DNA from: Flavobacterium sp.
Lineage (GTDB): Bacteria > Bacteroidota > Bacteroidia > Flavobacteriales > Flavobacteriaceae
Direction of reading: 5' to 3'
Assembly: GCF_027533505.1 (NCBI RefSeq)
Contig: NZ_JAPZUB010000010.1
Span: 1 to 64,000, forward strand
DNA length: 64,000 nucleotides
Shown: one piece after another, positions 21,478 to 32,978 of the stretch
How positions within the stretch are numbered: the stretch's first letter is position 1
Layout: every line of letters starts with the position of its first letter
Made by a program: the position numbers and the translations under genes
Notes under the pieces: model-generated
Told to the model about the DNA's origin: nothing
Seen by the model: only the letters and a program-made list of their open reading frames with translations
The model's database searches: none

Positions 21478-22203
21478 TTAGTCTTTGCTTGACTTCACGG
21501 CCAAATTGTAGATCACCAAACCGAAACCGATTTTGTTAATCGCATCGGCAATGTTGTAGGCTACATCTACATTTCCTTTGCCCAACATAGAGGTGTACCA
21601 GCCTTCGGTACCCAACATGTAGCCCAACGGATATATGGCCCAACCTACCAATACAAACCAGCATAAAATCTTGTGGGCTTCCAATACCGAACCGCCCGCC
21701 GCTTTGGCCAACTTGGAGGCTTCGCCCAACCAAATTTCATACACAATGATGAAGTATGCCAGACCTGATACTAAGCCCCACAACCAAGCATTAGCTGGAT
21801 CAACGGCTTCTCCAAAGTACCCCGTAATCAACATCACTAAGGAATAACCAATCATTTTCCATAATAAAGAGGTTTTGGCTCCGGCTACTTTGAGAATCAA
21901 ATAGAATTCCAAACACATCAACGGCACCGTCAACACCCAATCCACATACCGGAAAAAGGTAGGCGATTCTCCAAAAGCACTCCAATAATCACGCATGTAA
22001 AAATAGTGTACCGCTGCAATGAAGGTAATTAACCCAGAAACCAACACGGAGGTACGCCACTTTTTGTCAAACTGACTTAAGGATAAGAAGAAAAAGGCCG
22101 AAGCCGCCATCATAGCCATACATCCGATGAAAAATGTAAATCCAATGTAATCGGTGGGCATCATCTTGGCTACCCAACCGGTCAATAAACTGAAGTTTGT
22201 CAT
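21478..22203 (-). CDS. proteorhodopsin, DTE-type proton pump
   Basis: RYVDWVLTVPLMCLEFYLIL (D97/T101/E108 pattern, M at 105); Schiff-base Lys in DAINKIGFGL; HYFYMR. Confidence 0.95.
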   Translation of the reverse strand: MTNFSLLTGWVAKMMPTDYIGFTFFIGCMAMMAASAFFFLSLSQFDKKWRTSVLVSGLITFIAAVHYFYMRDYWSAFGESPTFFRYVDWVLTVPLMCLEFYLILKVAGAKTSLLWKMIGYSLVMLITGYFGEAVDPANAWLWGLVSGLAYFIIVYEIWLGEASKLAKAAGGSVLEAHKILCWFVLVGWAIYPLGYMLGTEGWYTSMLGKGNVDVAYNIADAINKIGFGLVIYNLAVKSSKD

Positions 22204-22327
22204 AATTTGTTGTTTTAGTTGTTATTACTTGTTATTGTTTAATTAAAATTACAAAACATTAAACAAATATTCTTTGTTTTGTTTAACAATTTAACTATAT
22301 TTATTAAACAATTTAAACAACCCAACG

Positions 22328-23230
22328 ATGGAAAATTCCCTTCACCTCCGCATTTTACTGACTTTTTTCATGTTATGGTTGGCCAATTTTATTTCTGTTG
22401 AGAATCAGCAGCTTATTGGTTTTGTAGGAATAGCCTTACTAGGAATTGTACACGGAGCCAATGATTTAACGATTGGGCAGCAATTAAAAGAGAGCGGGTC
22501 CAAATCTTGGGAGGTAACATTGTTGTTGAAATACATTACTATTGTATTGATAGGGATGGTGGTATTTACGCTTCTTCCCTCCTATGGCTTACTGCTTTTT
22601 ATACTTATCAGTGGGTATCATTTTGGCAATCAGCACTGGACGTTGGAAATACCCTTTTTACAGAACCGCCTAGGGATGTTGTTTCAAGGAAGTTATGGTT
22701 TGTTGGTGTTGGGCATTCTTTTTTGTTTTCATGAAAAAGAAGTACAGGCGATTGTTCAAACGATTACACGAAAAACGTATGCTACCTTGTGGATTCAAGA
22801 AATAACGCTGTTCCTCGGGCTGTCGGTGTTGGTGTTAGGAAGTCTTTTGGCCCAAAAAAGTAGCGCTTTTCGGGCGCGGATAGGTCGGAATCTATTTTAC
22901 CTAATGGTGTTTACGCTTATTTTTTATCATGCTGGATTGATTTGGGGATTTAGTATGTATTTTGTGTTATGGCATAGTGTACCTTCAATTCAAGAGCAGA
23001 TTCGGTTTTTGTATGGCACAGAAAATAGACGCTCGTGGGGACATTATTTTAAATCGAGTGCCTTGTATTGGTGTTTGGCGGTAGGAACGATGGGTATTGC
23101 GTATTGGGCCATTGCCAATGATACGGTATTTAAAGCCTTATTCTTTTCCTTGATGGCCGCTATTACATTTCCGCATACCTTAATTATAGCGCAAATGAAA
23201 AAGGCGATGCAAAAAAAAAGTCGGACCTAA
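22328..23230 (+). CDS. blh: Brp/Blh-type beta-carotene 15,15'-dioxygenase
   Basis: GIVHGANDL, GYHFGNQHW, multi-pass; divergent from rhodopsin. Confidence 0.88.
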   Translation: MENSLHLRILLTFFMLWLANFISVENQQLIGFVGIALLGIVHGANDLTIGQQLKESGSKSWEVTLLLKYITIVLIGMVVFTLLPSYGLLLFILISGYHFGNQHWTLEIPFLQNRLGMLFQGSYGLLVLGILFCFHEKEVQAIVQTITRKTYATLWIQEITLFLGLSVLVLGSLLAQKSSAFRARIGRNLFYLMVFTLIFYHAGLIWGFSMYFVLWHSVPSIQEQIRFLYGTENRRSWGHYFKSSALYWCLAVGTMGIAYWAIANDTVFKALFFSLMAAITFPHTLIIAQMKKAMQKKSRT

Positions 23231-23243
23231 CATCCGACTTTTA
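23212..23243. terminator. bidirectional terminator between blh and dnaK
   Basis: AAAAGTCGGA-CCTAACA-TCCGACTTTT. Confidence 0.75.
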
Positions 23244-23264
23244 TTGCTATTTGTTTTACACGGT

Positions 23265-25151
23265 TTATTTCACTTCTTCAAAATCCACGTCTTGCGTTTG
23301 ATCGCCGGTCGCTTCTTGCTGGGGCTGCGCTTGGTGGGTTTGTCCTTCGGCTTGGGCTTTGTACAATTCCTCAGAAGCATTTTTCCAAGCTTCATTGATT
23401 TTGTCTAAAGCGGGCTGAATCGTATCGATGTCTTTGGTTTCGTAGGCCTTTTTCAAGTCCTCTAACGCCGCTGTAATGGCCGTTTTATTGCCTTCTGACA
23501 ATTTATCGCCAAACTCGGTCAATTGCTTTTCGGTTTGGAAAATCATACTGTCGGCTTCGTTCAACTTGTCGGCTTTTTCTTTGGCCTTGCGGTCGGACTC
23601 GGCATTCATTTCGGCTTCTTTCTTCATGCGCTCGATTTCTTCGGGTGTTAATCCTGAAGACGCTTCGATGCGAATGTCGTGGGACTTGCCTGTTCCTTTA
23701 TCGGTCGCCGACACTTTGATGATTCCGTTGGCGTCAATATCAAAGGTCACTTCAATTTGTGGTACCCCGCGTGGTGCTGGTGGAATGCCGTCTAAGTGGA
23801 AACGCCCAATGGTTTTGTTATCGGCCGCCATGGTGCGCTCGCCTTGCAACACGTGAATTTCTACACTGGGTTGGTTGTCGGCTGCGGTTGAAAACACTTG
23901 CGACTTTTTAGTCGGAATGGTTGTGTTGGCCTCGATTAACTTGGTCATCACATTCCCCATTGTTTCTATTCCCAAGGACAATGGCGTTACGTCGAGCAAA
24001 AGAACATCTTTTACATCCCCTGTTAACACCCCTCCTTGAATGGCAGCTCCAATCGCTACTACTTCATCAGGGTTAACGCCTTTGGACGGTTTTTTACCGA
24101 AGAATTTTTCTACTTGCTCTTGAATAACCGGAATACGCGTAGAACCTCCTACCAAGATCACCTCATCGATATCGGAGGTCGATAAACCGGCATCTTTTAA
24201 GGCTTTGGCTACAGGCTCCATCGAGCGTTTCACCAAGGTGTCGGCCAATTGTTCGAACTTCGCACGGGTTAGTGTTTTGACCATGTGTTTGGGTCCGCTG
24301 GCAGTCGCTGTAATATAAGGTAAGTTAATTTCGGTTTGTGTCGACGATGACAACTCGATTTTGGCTTTTTCGGCGGCTTCTTTCAAACGCTGTAAGGCCA
24401 TTGGGTCTTTGCGTAAGTCGACGCTTTCTTCACTCATAAATTCGTTGGCCATCCAGTCGATGATTACTTGGTCGAAGTCGTCTCCTCCTAAGTGGGTATC
24501 CCCATTGGTAGACAATACTTCAAACACGCCGTCGCCCAACTCGAGGATTGAGATATCGAAGGTTCCCCCTCCTAAGTCGTATACCGCAATTTTTTGGTCT
24601 TTTCCGGCTTTATCCAAGCCATAGGCCAAGGCCGCTGCGGTGGGTTCGTTGATGATACGCATGACCTTCAAGCCGGCAATCTCTCCCGCTTCTTTGGTCG
24701 CTTGACGTTGTGCATCGTTGAAGTAGGCCGGTACGGTAATTACCGCTTCGGTCACGGCTTGACCTAGGTAATCTTCGGCGGTTTTTTTCATTTTTTGCAG
24801 CGTCATGGCCGACAATTCTTGTGGGGTATACAAACGCCCATCAATATCGACCCGTGGCGTGTCGTTATCGCCTTTCACTACTTTGTATGCTACCGTTGAG
24901 GCCTCTTTGGCACTTTCGGTGTATTTATTTCCCATAAAGCGTTTGATCGACGCAATGGTTTTGGTCGGGTTGGTGACGGCCTGACGTTTGGCAGGATCAC
25001 CTACTTTGATTTCGCCGCCTTCCACAAATGCAATGACTGAAGGTGTGGTGCGTTTCCCTTCTGCGTTAGCAATTACTACGGGTTCGCCCCCTTCCATAAC
25101 GGCTACACATGAATTGGTTGTACCTAAATCGATACCAATAATTTTTCCCAT
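23265..25151 (-). CDS. dnaK: molecular chaperone DnaK
   Basis: [22 protein letters not shown]...; full length. Confidence 0.98.
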   Translation of the reverse strand: MGKIIGIDLGTTNSCVAVMEGGEPVVIANAEGKRTTPSVIAFVEGGEIKVGDPAKRQAVTNPTKTIASIKRFMGNKYTESAKEASTVAYKVVKGDNDTPRVDIDGRLYTPQELSAMTLQKMKKTAEDYLGQAVTEAVITVPAYFNDAQRQATKEAGEIAGLKVMRIINEPTAAALAYGLDKAGKDQKIAVYDLGGGTFDISILELGDGVFEVLSTNGDTHLGGDDFDQVIIDWMANEFMSEESVDLRKDPMALQRLKEAAEKAKIELSSSTQTEINLPYITATASGPKHMVKTLTRAKFEQLADTLVKRSMEPVAKALKDAGLSTSDIDEVILVGGSTRIPVIQEQVEKFFGKKPSKGVNPDEVVAIGAAIQGGVLTGDVKDVLLLDVTPLSLGIETMGNVMTKLIEANTTIPTKKSQVFSTAADNQPSVEIHVLQGERTMAADNKTIGRFHLDGIPPAPRGVPQIEVTFDIDANGIIKVSATDKGTGKSHDIRIEASSGLTPEEIERMKKEAEMNAESDRKAKEKADKLNEADSMIFQTEKQLTEFGDKLSEGNKTAITAALEDLKKAYETKDIDTIQPALDKINEAWKNASEELYKAQAEGQTHQAQPQQEATGDQTQDVDFEEVK

Positions 25152-25287
25152 GATGTTAATCTCCTTTATTTTATTTCTGTTGAATGACCTCTCTAAGAGT
25201 AGGCCGTGCGTTGGCACGCTTCGTCCATGACAACTTTTGTGCCAAGGGCAATTGGAGTCGTTTTTGTCAGGAGTTGGGTGACAAGAT

Positions 25288-25775
25288 GGCAGTGTTCAGC
25301 CCCGAAGGGTCGGGATCAGTATACAGTAAACAGTGTACAGTATACAGCCCCGAAGGGTCGGGGCAGTGGACAGTGTTCAGTAAGGGCTCAGCAGCTCAGC
25401 TTCTCAGCGGCTTAGGAGCTTAAAAAAACAGTGTACAGTGGGCAGTGTTCAGTAAGGGCTCAGCCCCGAAGGGTCGGGATCAGCTTCTCAGCGGCTTAGG
25501 AGCTTAAAAAAACAGTGTACAGTGGGCAGTGTTCAGTAAGGACTCAGCAGCTCAGCTTCTCAGCGGCTTAGGAGCTTAAAAAAACAGTGTACAGTGGGCA
25601 GTGTTCAGTAAGGACTCAGCAGCTCAGCTTCTCAGGAGCTTAGCAGCTTAAAAAAAACAGTGTTCAGTAAGGACTCAGCAGCTCAGCTTCTCAGGAGCTT
25701 AGCAGCTTAAAAAAACAGTGTTCAGCCCCGAAGGGTCGGGAGCAGCTTCTCAGTGCCTCAGTAACTCAGCAGCTT
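25288..25775. repeat. composite intergenic repeat array A (7-bp CAGTNNN and 8-bp GCTYAGNN modules, CCCCGAAGGGTCGGG hairpins)
   Basis: repeated cagtgtacagtgggcagtgttcagtaagg + gctcagcagctcagcttctcagcggcttaggagcttaaaaaa. Confidence 0.9.
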
Positions 25776-25797
25776 TTCACCCCTACAAATGGAGTCA

Positions 25798-25834
25798 AAA
25801 AAAACCGCCTCGATGATGAAGCGGTTTAAATTAA
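25798..25834. terminator. intrinsic terminator downstream of M16 peptidase
   Basis: AAAACCGCcTC-gatgat-GAaGCGGTTT. Confidence 0.6.
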
Positions 25835-25852
25835 GGCATACCCAAGGTATTG

Positions 25853-28651
25853 TTATTCTGGAAGGAGCTGGCCGATGACTTTATCTTTGCTTAGATACTT
25901 TTGTGCTACTTTTTGGAGATCGCTCACCGTAAGAGCTTGTATCACCGCTTCCATTTTCAACAACTCTTGTGGATCGGTACCGTTGATGTAACTGCGGGTT
26001 AAATGATTCAACCAATACTCATTTTCCTTCAACTGTTTTTTATGCTCGAGCAGTTCGGCTTCTTTGAACTTATTCAAGTCTTTTTCCTCCGGTCCCTGCG
26101 TAATAATTTTTTGAAGTTCCTGCAAAGCTGAAGCCGTCAGTTTCTCTACATTTTCAGGGCCACAGGGGAAATTGATATTGAAATTATAATTTGGATACGG
26201 ATATTTATTCATCATCCCTCGTGCGCTAACACCATATACGCCACTTTCGGTTTCGCGCAATTGTTCGACCAATTTAATCGTCAACACTTCTCCCAAAGCA
26301 CGAAGTTGTAAAGCTTCTGTTGCACTGTAAGGCGTTTCGCCAAAAAACATGATTTGCACGTTACTTTTGGGATCTTTTCCTTTTCGAACTACCTTCTTGA
26401 TATCGCCCGAGACCATACGGTAGCCCGTATCGCGAATGGTTTCCTTGTTTTCTGAACTCGGTAATGAAGCGATATAGGTTATCGCAAAGTTTGCTAAGGC
26501 TTTTTCATCTATATTACCTACCAAGAAAAATTCAAAATCACCTGCATTGGCGAAACGCTCTTTGTACTTTTGGTAGGCTAATGCGTAGTCGGTTTGGGCC
26601 CATTTTTCAGCATTGGGGAACATCCCATTAAACCTTGGATTTTTGGCATTTAAAGCGGTATATAACTCTTGTTGGAAATACATGGTGGGCTGCGCAATCA
26701 AGTTCTCTAAAAAGGCTGATTGCTTCTTTTTGTACCCCTCAAAAGCGGCGGGGTCAAAATTCAAATCGGTAAAGTACGCATGGATCATTTGAAACACATA
26801 CTCCAAGTCTTGGGGCGTTGCCTCTCCACGAAATCCCTCCGTTTGGGGTTGGATGTAAGGCGTAACACTTGCAATTTTACCCATCATAAACTTGGTAATA
26901 TCGTTGGTTTTTAAGCCTGAAAATCCGGCTTCCGACAATCCGTAATTGGCAAATTGTGTCTTTTTAAAATCGGCATCGTTATACGCATTTGTTCCTCCAT
27001 AACTCACCGCTTCAATTACTACTTCCTCATTTTTGAAATCGGTTTTTTTATAGGTTACTTTTGCACCATTGGACAACCATAACGTTTTGGTACCTATAGC
27101 CGTATTTTCGGTGGTTTTTACAATACTTCCTGGTTTTGGCGTAGTGCGCAACAATCCTTTGGCCACCGCGGTATCTTCATAGGGTTTAAGGGTTTTGGGA
27201 TCAACGGTGAGTGCCGCTAATACTTCTTTCTCGGTAATTGGAGCCAACGATTCTTTTTCGGGAGCCGTCATCACAACCACGCGATTCTCGTCTTTGATGT
27301 ACTCGTTTAAAAAGCTATTCACTTCTTGCAAGGTGATTTGTGGCAGCAGTTTTTGCGTGGTTTCATACGACCAAGCTACATCGGTACAAGGCGTGTTTTC
27401 AAGAAAATGGGATTGGTATTGCCAAACATAATTTTCTGACTCCTGCTTGTCTTTGTCTTTCAAGCGACTCTCCAACTGTGAGAGGATTGTTTTTTGAGCA
27501 CGTTCCAATTCGCCAGGAGTAAATCCATATTTTTTGGCACGTTCATTTTCATACACCAACACGCGTAAAGCGTCAAGTAGTTTATTTTCTTGTGTCATGG
27601 CAAACGATTGGTAGGCTTCTTTGGTGCGGGCAAACGTCGAACCATGGTAGGAATATCCAAATGTAAAGGGTGGTTCTGCTGAATTAACCAACTCTTCCAA
27701 ACGGTTATTGAGCATCGTAGAAAACAAGCCTTCGGTAAGGTTTCGCTTGTAATCGCCAAGGGTGCGGGTTACTTTGGGGGCTCCAAAATCTTTGTACAGT
27801 AATTGCACTTGGGTGCTTGTTGCTTCTTTATCGCGTTCAATGGCAATCAGGGTTTGCTTATGGTTGGGTACTTCAAACAGTTTTCGCGGTTTTTCGGGAA
27901 CGGGATTCTTGTAGGCACCAAAATGTTCCTTTATTTTTTGCTCCATCGCGTCTACATCAATGTCCCCTACAACAATGACACTCATCAGGTTGGGTCGGTA
28001 CCAATCCTTGTAAAAAGCAGTCAGTTTATCGTAAGTAAAATTCTCCAAAATTTCTTTTTTACCAATGGGAAGCCGCACGGCATATTGGGAATTGTACATC
28101 ATTTTGGGAATGTAGCGGTCTTCCATACGCTTGTCGGCGCCCAATCCTAGGCGGTATTCCTCCAAAACGACACCGCGCTCTTTATCGATTTCCTCAGGCG
28201 TTAAGTTGGCATTAAAAGCCCAGTCTTCCAAAATCTGAAATCCTTTTTCAATTTTCTCAGGACTGTCTGCGGGAATAGGTAAAAAATAAACGGTTTCATC
28301 AAAACTGGTGTAGGCATTCAAATGCTGTCCAAACTTTACCCCGATACTTTGGAGGTAATCGACCAACTGATTTTTAGGGAAGCGTTTGGTCCCGTTGAAG
28401 CACATGTGTTCCATGAAGTGGGCTAACCCTTGCTGGTCGTCGGCTTCTAAAATTGAACCGGCATTGATGACCAAACGTAAGTCGACTTTTTTCTCAGGTT
28501 TGGCATTCTTGCGAATGTAATACGTCAGTCCGTTGGACAATTTTCCGGTACGAACTGCGGGATCAAAGGGAATGGGGGCGCTTAAGTCTTGAGCGGTGCT
28601 GAAAAAAGATACAAACAATACGGCCCATACAAATTTGTTTACATGTTTCAT
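25853..28651 (-). CDS. M16 family zinc metallopeptidase (PqqL-like)
   Basis: HFMEHMCFNGTKRF HxxEH motif; two M16 halves. Confidence 0.92.
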   Translation of the reverse strand: MKHVNKFVWAVLFVSFFSTAQDLSAPIPFDPAVRTGKLSNGLTYYIRKNAKPEKKVDLRLVINAGSILEADDQQGLAHFMEHMCFNGTKRFPKNQLVDYLQSIGVKFGQHLNAYTSFDETVYFLPIPADSPEKIEKGFQILEDWAFNANLTPEEIDKERGVVLEEYRLGLGADKRMEDRYIPKMMYNSQYAVRLPIGKKEILENFTYDKLTAFYKDWYRPNLMSVIVVGDIDVDAMEQKIKEHFGAYKNPVPEKPRKLFEVPNHKQTLIAIERDKEATSTQVQLLYKDFGAPKVTRTLGDYKRNLTEGLFSTMLNNRLEELVNSAEPPFTFGYSYHGSTFARTKEAYQSFAMTQENKLLDALRVLVYENERAKKYGFTPGELERAQKTILSQLESRLKDKDKQESENYVWQYQSHFLENTPCTDVAWSYETTQKLLPQITLQEVNSFLNEYIKDENRVVVMTAPEKESLAPITEKEVLAALTVDPKTLKPYEDTAVAKGLLRTTPKPGSIVKTTENTAIGTKTLWLSNGAKVTYKKTDFKNEEVVIEAVSYGGTNAYNDADFKKTQFANYGLSEAGFSGLKTNDITKFMMGKIASVTPYIQPQTEGFRGEATPQDLEYVFQMIHAYFTDLNFDPAAFEGYKKKQSAFLENLIAQPTMYFQQELYTALNAKNPRFNGMFPNAEKWAQTDYALAYQKYKERFANAGDFEFFLVGNIDEKALANFAITYIASLPSSENKETIRDTGYRMVSGDIKKVVRKGKDPKSNVQIMFFGETPYSATEALQLRALGEVLTIKLVEQLRETESGVYGVSARGMMNKYPYPNYNFNINFPCGPENVEKLTASALQELQKIITQGPEEKDLNKFKEAELLEHKKQLKENEYWLNHLTRSYINGTDPQELLKMEAVIQALTVSDLQKVAQKYLSKDKVIGQLLPE

Positions 28652-28832
28652 AAAAAAATGGTTTATACGTGAAAATAATAGAGAACTTAAATTTAGTAAA
28701 AAAAGTATAAGCTACCATAAACTTTATAAAAAATCCATGATCATCGCCCCTTGAACCAGTACTTTACCTAGAAACTTCCATTTGATTTTTTTTTTGACCC
28801 TCCATAAAACATGCGTCACATCACACAATTGC

Positions 28833-28846
28833 TTGATATGCATCAG
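28833..28846. promoter_or_regulatory. candidate Fnr/Crp-type box TTGAT-ATGC-ATCAG
   Basis: palindromic TGAT-N4-ATCA arms about 90 bp upstream of the GH130 start. Confidence 0.5.
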
Positions 28847-28934
28847 CTTTTGCCCCAAGGGAAACAAGCAACTTTGTCTTGTGGAAGCTTAACCGATACT
28901 GCTGTCGATTAACTTTTCCTCCACCCTCCAACCC

Positions 28935-29981
28935 ATGTTGCCTTCCCTTAAAAAACGCGGCATTCTTTTAGAGAAAACCACCCACGGTTTTGAAAACCTC
29001 GGGGTGCTTAATCCCGCCGTACTCCGCAATAGCGAGGGCATTCATCTGTGGTACCGCGCCCTGAGTAAAACCCATGGTTCTGTAATTGGCTATGCGCATT
29101 TTGATATCCAAGGACAGCTTCTTGGCCGGGATGAAATTCCAACCTTATACCCACAAGCTTCCTACGAGTGTCAGGGTGTTGAGGACCCCCGTATTGTGCT
29201 CATGGATGGGGTGTTTTACCTTACCTACACGGCCTTTGATGGCCATAACGCCCGAGGTGCCCTTGCCATCTCCAACGATAGGATTCATTGGGAAAAACAA
29301 GGCTTAATCGTTGCCGACATTCGCTTTGCCGATTTTATTCTTCTGGCGGAATCCAACCGCCCACTGAATGAAAAATACCACCGTTACAACCAACCACCGC
29401 AGGGGTTACTCAATACCCAAGACTGGAAGTTGTGGGACAAAAACGTAATCCTTTTTCCTCGACGCATCCACGGAAAACTCTATTTGTTGCACCGCATCAA
29501 ACCCGATATTCAATTGGTCATCATTCAAGAATTCAGCGACCTTACCACATCCTTTTGGGAAAACTACTTCTTGCATTTTACCGAAGGAATTCTCCTAAGC
29601 CCAAAGTATGATCACGAAGTTAGCTATGTTGGAGGCGGCTGCCCCCCTATTGAAACCGATTTGGGTTGGCTATTGATTTACCATGGTGTACACGATACCA
29701 TCGACGGTTATGTATACAGTGCCTGTGCGGCTTTGTTGGACCTAGAAAATCCAAAAATTGAACGGGGCCGATTGCCTTATCCGCTCTTTGGTCCCGAATA
29801 CGAATATGAAGTTCACGGAATTATAAACAACATTTGCTTTCCCAGTGGCGCAGTGGTCGTTGACGAATTGCTCTATATTTTTTATGGCGCCGCCGACAAA
29901 CGTATTGCTTGGGTTACCCTCTCGCTACCCTCATTACTGGAAGAACTACAACGTAACCCCCTCGAAACCCATGCGACTTAA
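28935..29981 (+). CDS. GH130-like mannosyl phosphorylase/hydrolase
   Basis: NPAVL, GVEDPRIV, YHGV motif set. Confidence 0.8.
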   Translation: MLPSLKKRGILLEKTTHGFENLGVLNPAVLRNSEGIHLWYRALSKTHGSVIGYAHFDIQGQLLGRDEIPTLYPQASYECQGVEDPRIVLMDGVFYLTYTAFDGHNARGALAISNDRIHWEKQGLIVADIRFADFILLAESNRPLNEKYHRYNQPPQGLLNTQDWKLWDKNVILFPRRIHGKLYLLHRIKPDIQLVIIQEFSDLTTSFWENYFLHFTEGILLSPKYDHEVSYVGGGCPPIETDLGWLLIYHGVHDTIDGYVYSACAALLDLENPKIERGRLPYPLFGPEYEYEVHGIINNICFPSGAVVVDELLYIFYGAADKRIAWVTLSLPSLLEELQRNPLETHAT

Positions 29982-32298
29982 AATGCAACATCCGCAGCGG
30001 CTCCTCTTGCCGCAGTATACACAACGTATTCCCGCACAACAACCTGTTCCGGTTTTTGAAGTGCAACCCGATTTGGTGATGATAACCACTTACCCCCCAC
30101 GGGCTTGTGGCTTGGCTACCTTTGCCTCCGATTTGATGGAGGCCATGCAAACGCAGTACGAACAGGCTTTTAGCGTTAAAATTTGTGCCCTAGACGCTCC
30201 AGAAGCTGTTTACCCAGCTAGCGTGTTTCATGTATTACAACCCGAAAGCAGTGCATCATACCACACGCTCCTTACCAAAATGAAACAACTGCATCAGCAA
30301 GAATGGGTGGTGGTACAACATGAATTTGGACTCTACCGTACGCACGAATACAAGCTGTTGGACGCCTTAAACCAAATGGAGAAAAAAATCATGGTGGTCC
30401 TTCATACCGTCTTGAGTCAACCCGACGAAGCTACCTTGTTGTTTATGAAACGACTCGGTTTCTTGGCGCACACCTTGGTCGTTATGACAAACCATTCCAA
30501 AAAACTATTGATCGAACGCTATGGAATGCTGGCTTCCAAAATTATTGTCATTCCCCACGGTACGCATTTGGTCGATCATTTGCCAAAGGCCGACCTCAAA
30601 AAACGGATGGGTTGGGAACAACGCACCTTGCTTACCACTTTTGGATTGCTCAGCTCAGGCAAAAATATTGAAACGACACTTCAGGCCCTTCCCTTAGTAA
30701 TCGAACAGTTTCCAGAAGTTTTATTCTTGATTGTAGGACAAACACATCCCGGGGTGGTTGCGCAAGAAGGCGAACGGTACCGGACCTTTTTGGAAGATCG
30801 TATCGCCGCTTTGGGATTGCAATACCATACCCATTTTATCAACGAGTATGTGGCATTACCGAAGCTTTTGGACCTGTTACAAATGACGGACATCTATTTG
30901 TTTACCTCCAAAAATCAGGAGCAAGCTGTGAGTGGCACCTTTGCCTATGCCTTAAGTTGTGGCTGCCCCATCATCACAACTCCTATTCCACATGCTAAAG
31001 AACTTGTGCAAAAAGGGAGTGGCCTCCTCTTTGATTTTGAACAACCCGTACAATTGGCGCGACAACTTGTTGCGTTACTTGCACAACCCGAATGGCAAGA
31101 GGAATTGCGGGGCAACGGTTTACATCAAATGGAGCCCACCGCCTGGGAAAACACAGCCATGCACTATGTCAATTACCTACAACAGCAAAGTACCACGCAA
31201 ATGTCCCTCACCCTTCGTCTTCCTTACATCACCCTAAAACACGTTTGGGCAATGACCACCGGCAAAGGAATCTTACAATTTGCGCGACTCAACCAACCCG
31301 ATACAAGTTCGGGATATACCCTCGACGACAATGCCCGGGCGCTTATCGTTACCGTACAAAACTATCAAATCACGCGTAATCCAGCTTTGCGGAACGCTAT
31401 GGAACGCTACCTTCAGTTTATGCTTTTTTGCCTCCAACCCGACGGTCGTTTTTTGAACTACCTGTCCTACACCCATGAATTCACCCCCCAAAACAATGCG
31501 GTCAATTTGGAAGACGCATTCGGACGGGCCCTTTGGGCTTTGGGGTATTGCGTTGCATTTGCGCCCACCGATCAAGCCTCATTGCAGCAACTCATGCAGG
31601 ACTTGTTACAAGCGACTCGGAACCCTCGTTTGACCCTTACCTCCCCTCGGGCGATAGCGTTTACCCTCAAAGGACTCTATTTTGCACACGAGTCGGGAAA
31701 CGCTGATTACAGCACCGAAATCGAAATCCTTGGCGATCGCTTGCAGGGGATTTACGGGCAAACGGCTTCCGACACCTGGCCATGGTATGAATCCTACCTC
31801 ACCTATGGCAATAGTGTGTTGCCCGAAGCGCTTCTTATGGCATGGAAAGTAACCCACCGAAAGGATTTTAAAACCACAGCGGTTCACTCCTTTTCGTTTT
31901 TAGTAAGCATCTTGTTTCGCGATACCTATTTGAGGGTAATCCCCAACAACGGTTGGTTGCACCGCGGACAAGCGTGGTCACAATTACCTTTAGGAGGCGA
32001 ACAACCGATTGATGCTGCTTACACGGTATTGGCCTTGGATACGTTTTATCGGCTACTCCAACAACCCGAATATGCTAAACGGATGGAAACGGCCTACCGG
32101 TGGTTTCTTGGATTAAATCATCGGGGCGAACTACTCTATAATCCCAAAACCGGGGGCTGTTATGACGGCCTCGAAGCCGATCATGTTAATCTTAATCAAG
32201 GCGCCGAATCGACCTTGAGTCATCTTTTGGCCCGGCAAGCACTGGAACTTCACCGAAACAAATACTCCCATCAACTTCAAAATCAAATTCACACATGA
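29972..32298 (+). CDS. GT4-type glycosyltransferase with C-terminal alpha-toroid-like domain
   Basis: TYPPRACGLATFASDL, PHGTHLV, GLLSSGKNIETTLQAL; ATG at 29972 overlaps upstream stop. Confidence 0.8.
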
Positions 32299-32978
32299 GT
32301 CCCGACGAATCATTACAATTTACGGTGCAACAAGCCTTGCGCTGGGAACCTCAAATGCAGGACGCTCAACTCGGCGTAACGGCCCACCAAGGCATTATCA
32401 CCCTTATGGGGATACTACCCAATTATTTCCTAAAAGTAGAAGCTGAACGCATTGTCAAAAACATTGATGGCGTACGCGCAATTATTGAAAAAATAGCCGT
32501 GGTTTTTCCGAAAGAACACTGTTTAACCGATGAAAAATTGGCTGAAAACATCTTGCACTTGTACCAATCGAGTTTTACCATCCCCGATGAGCGGATTCGC
32601 TTTAAGGTTGAAAACGGTTGGGTTACACTGGAAGGCACCTTGCATTGGAACTACCAGAAAAAAGCCGCAGAAGCCGCGTTGAGCAGTATCAAAGGGATAC
32701 GGGGAATTTCTAATTTACTGCATACCCAATCCGATCGCGAAAATGAGCTGTTGCAAGAAACAATCGAGAAAGCCCTTCACCATAGCGCTTTGCTCTCGGA
32801 TGCAGTGATAGCCGTGACCCTCGATCACCGTAAGGTTACCCTTACCGGTAGTGTTAATAATCTTTATGAAAAAGAAGAGGCGGAGCGCTTGGCTTGGAAT
32901 GCTCCGGGGATCGCCTCAGTAGCCAATGCACTTGAAATACGACCCTTAATCAACGTTTTTAGCGATGAACGCGAATAA
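32295..32978 (+). CDS. BON-domain protein (three BON-like repeats)
   Basis: repeated GWVTLEGTLHWNYQKKAAEAALSSIKGIRGISN units; ATGA overlap with upstream gene. Confidence 0.85.
   Translation: MSPDESLQFTVQQALRWEPQMQDAQLGVTAHQGIITLMGILPNYFLKVEAERIVKNIDGVRAIIEKIAVVFPKEHCLTDEKLAENILHLYQSSFTIPDERIRFKVENGWVTLEGTLHWNYQKKAAEAALSSIKGIRGISNLLHTQSDRENELLQETIEKALHHSALLSDAVIAVTLDHRKVTLTGSVNNLYEKEEAERLAWNAPGIASVANALEIRPLINVFSDERE

Noticed and set aside
23476-25230. Several plus-strand ORFs antisense to dnaK
   Set aside because: Mirror ORFs of a highly biased conserved gene; no independent support
25184-25423. ORFs at the edge of array A
   Set aside because: Same repeat translation artefact
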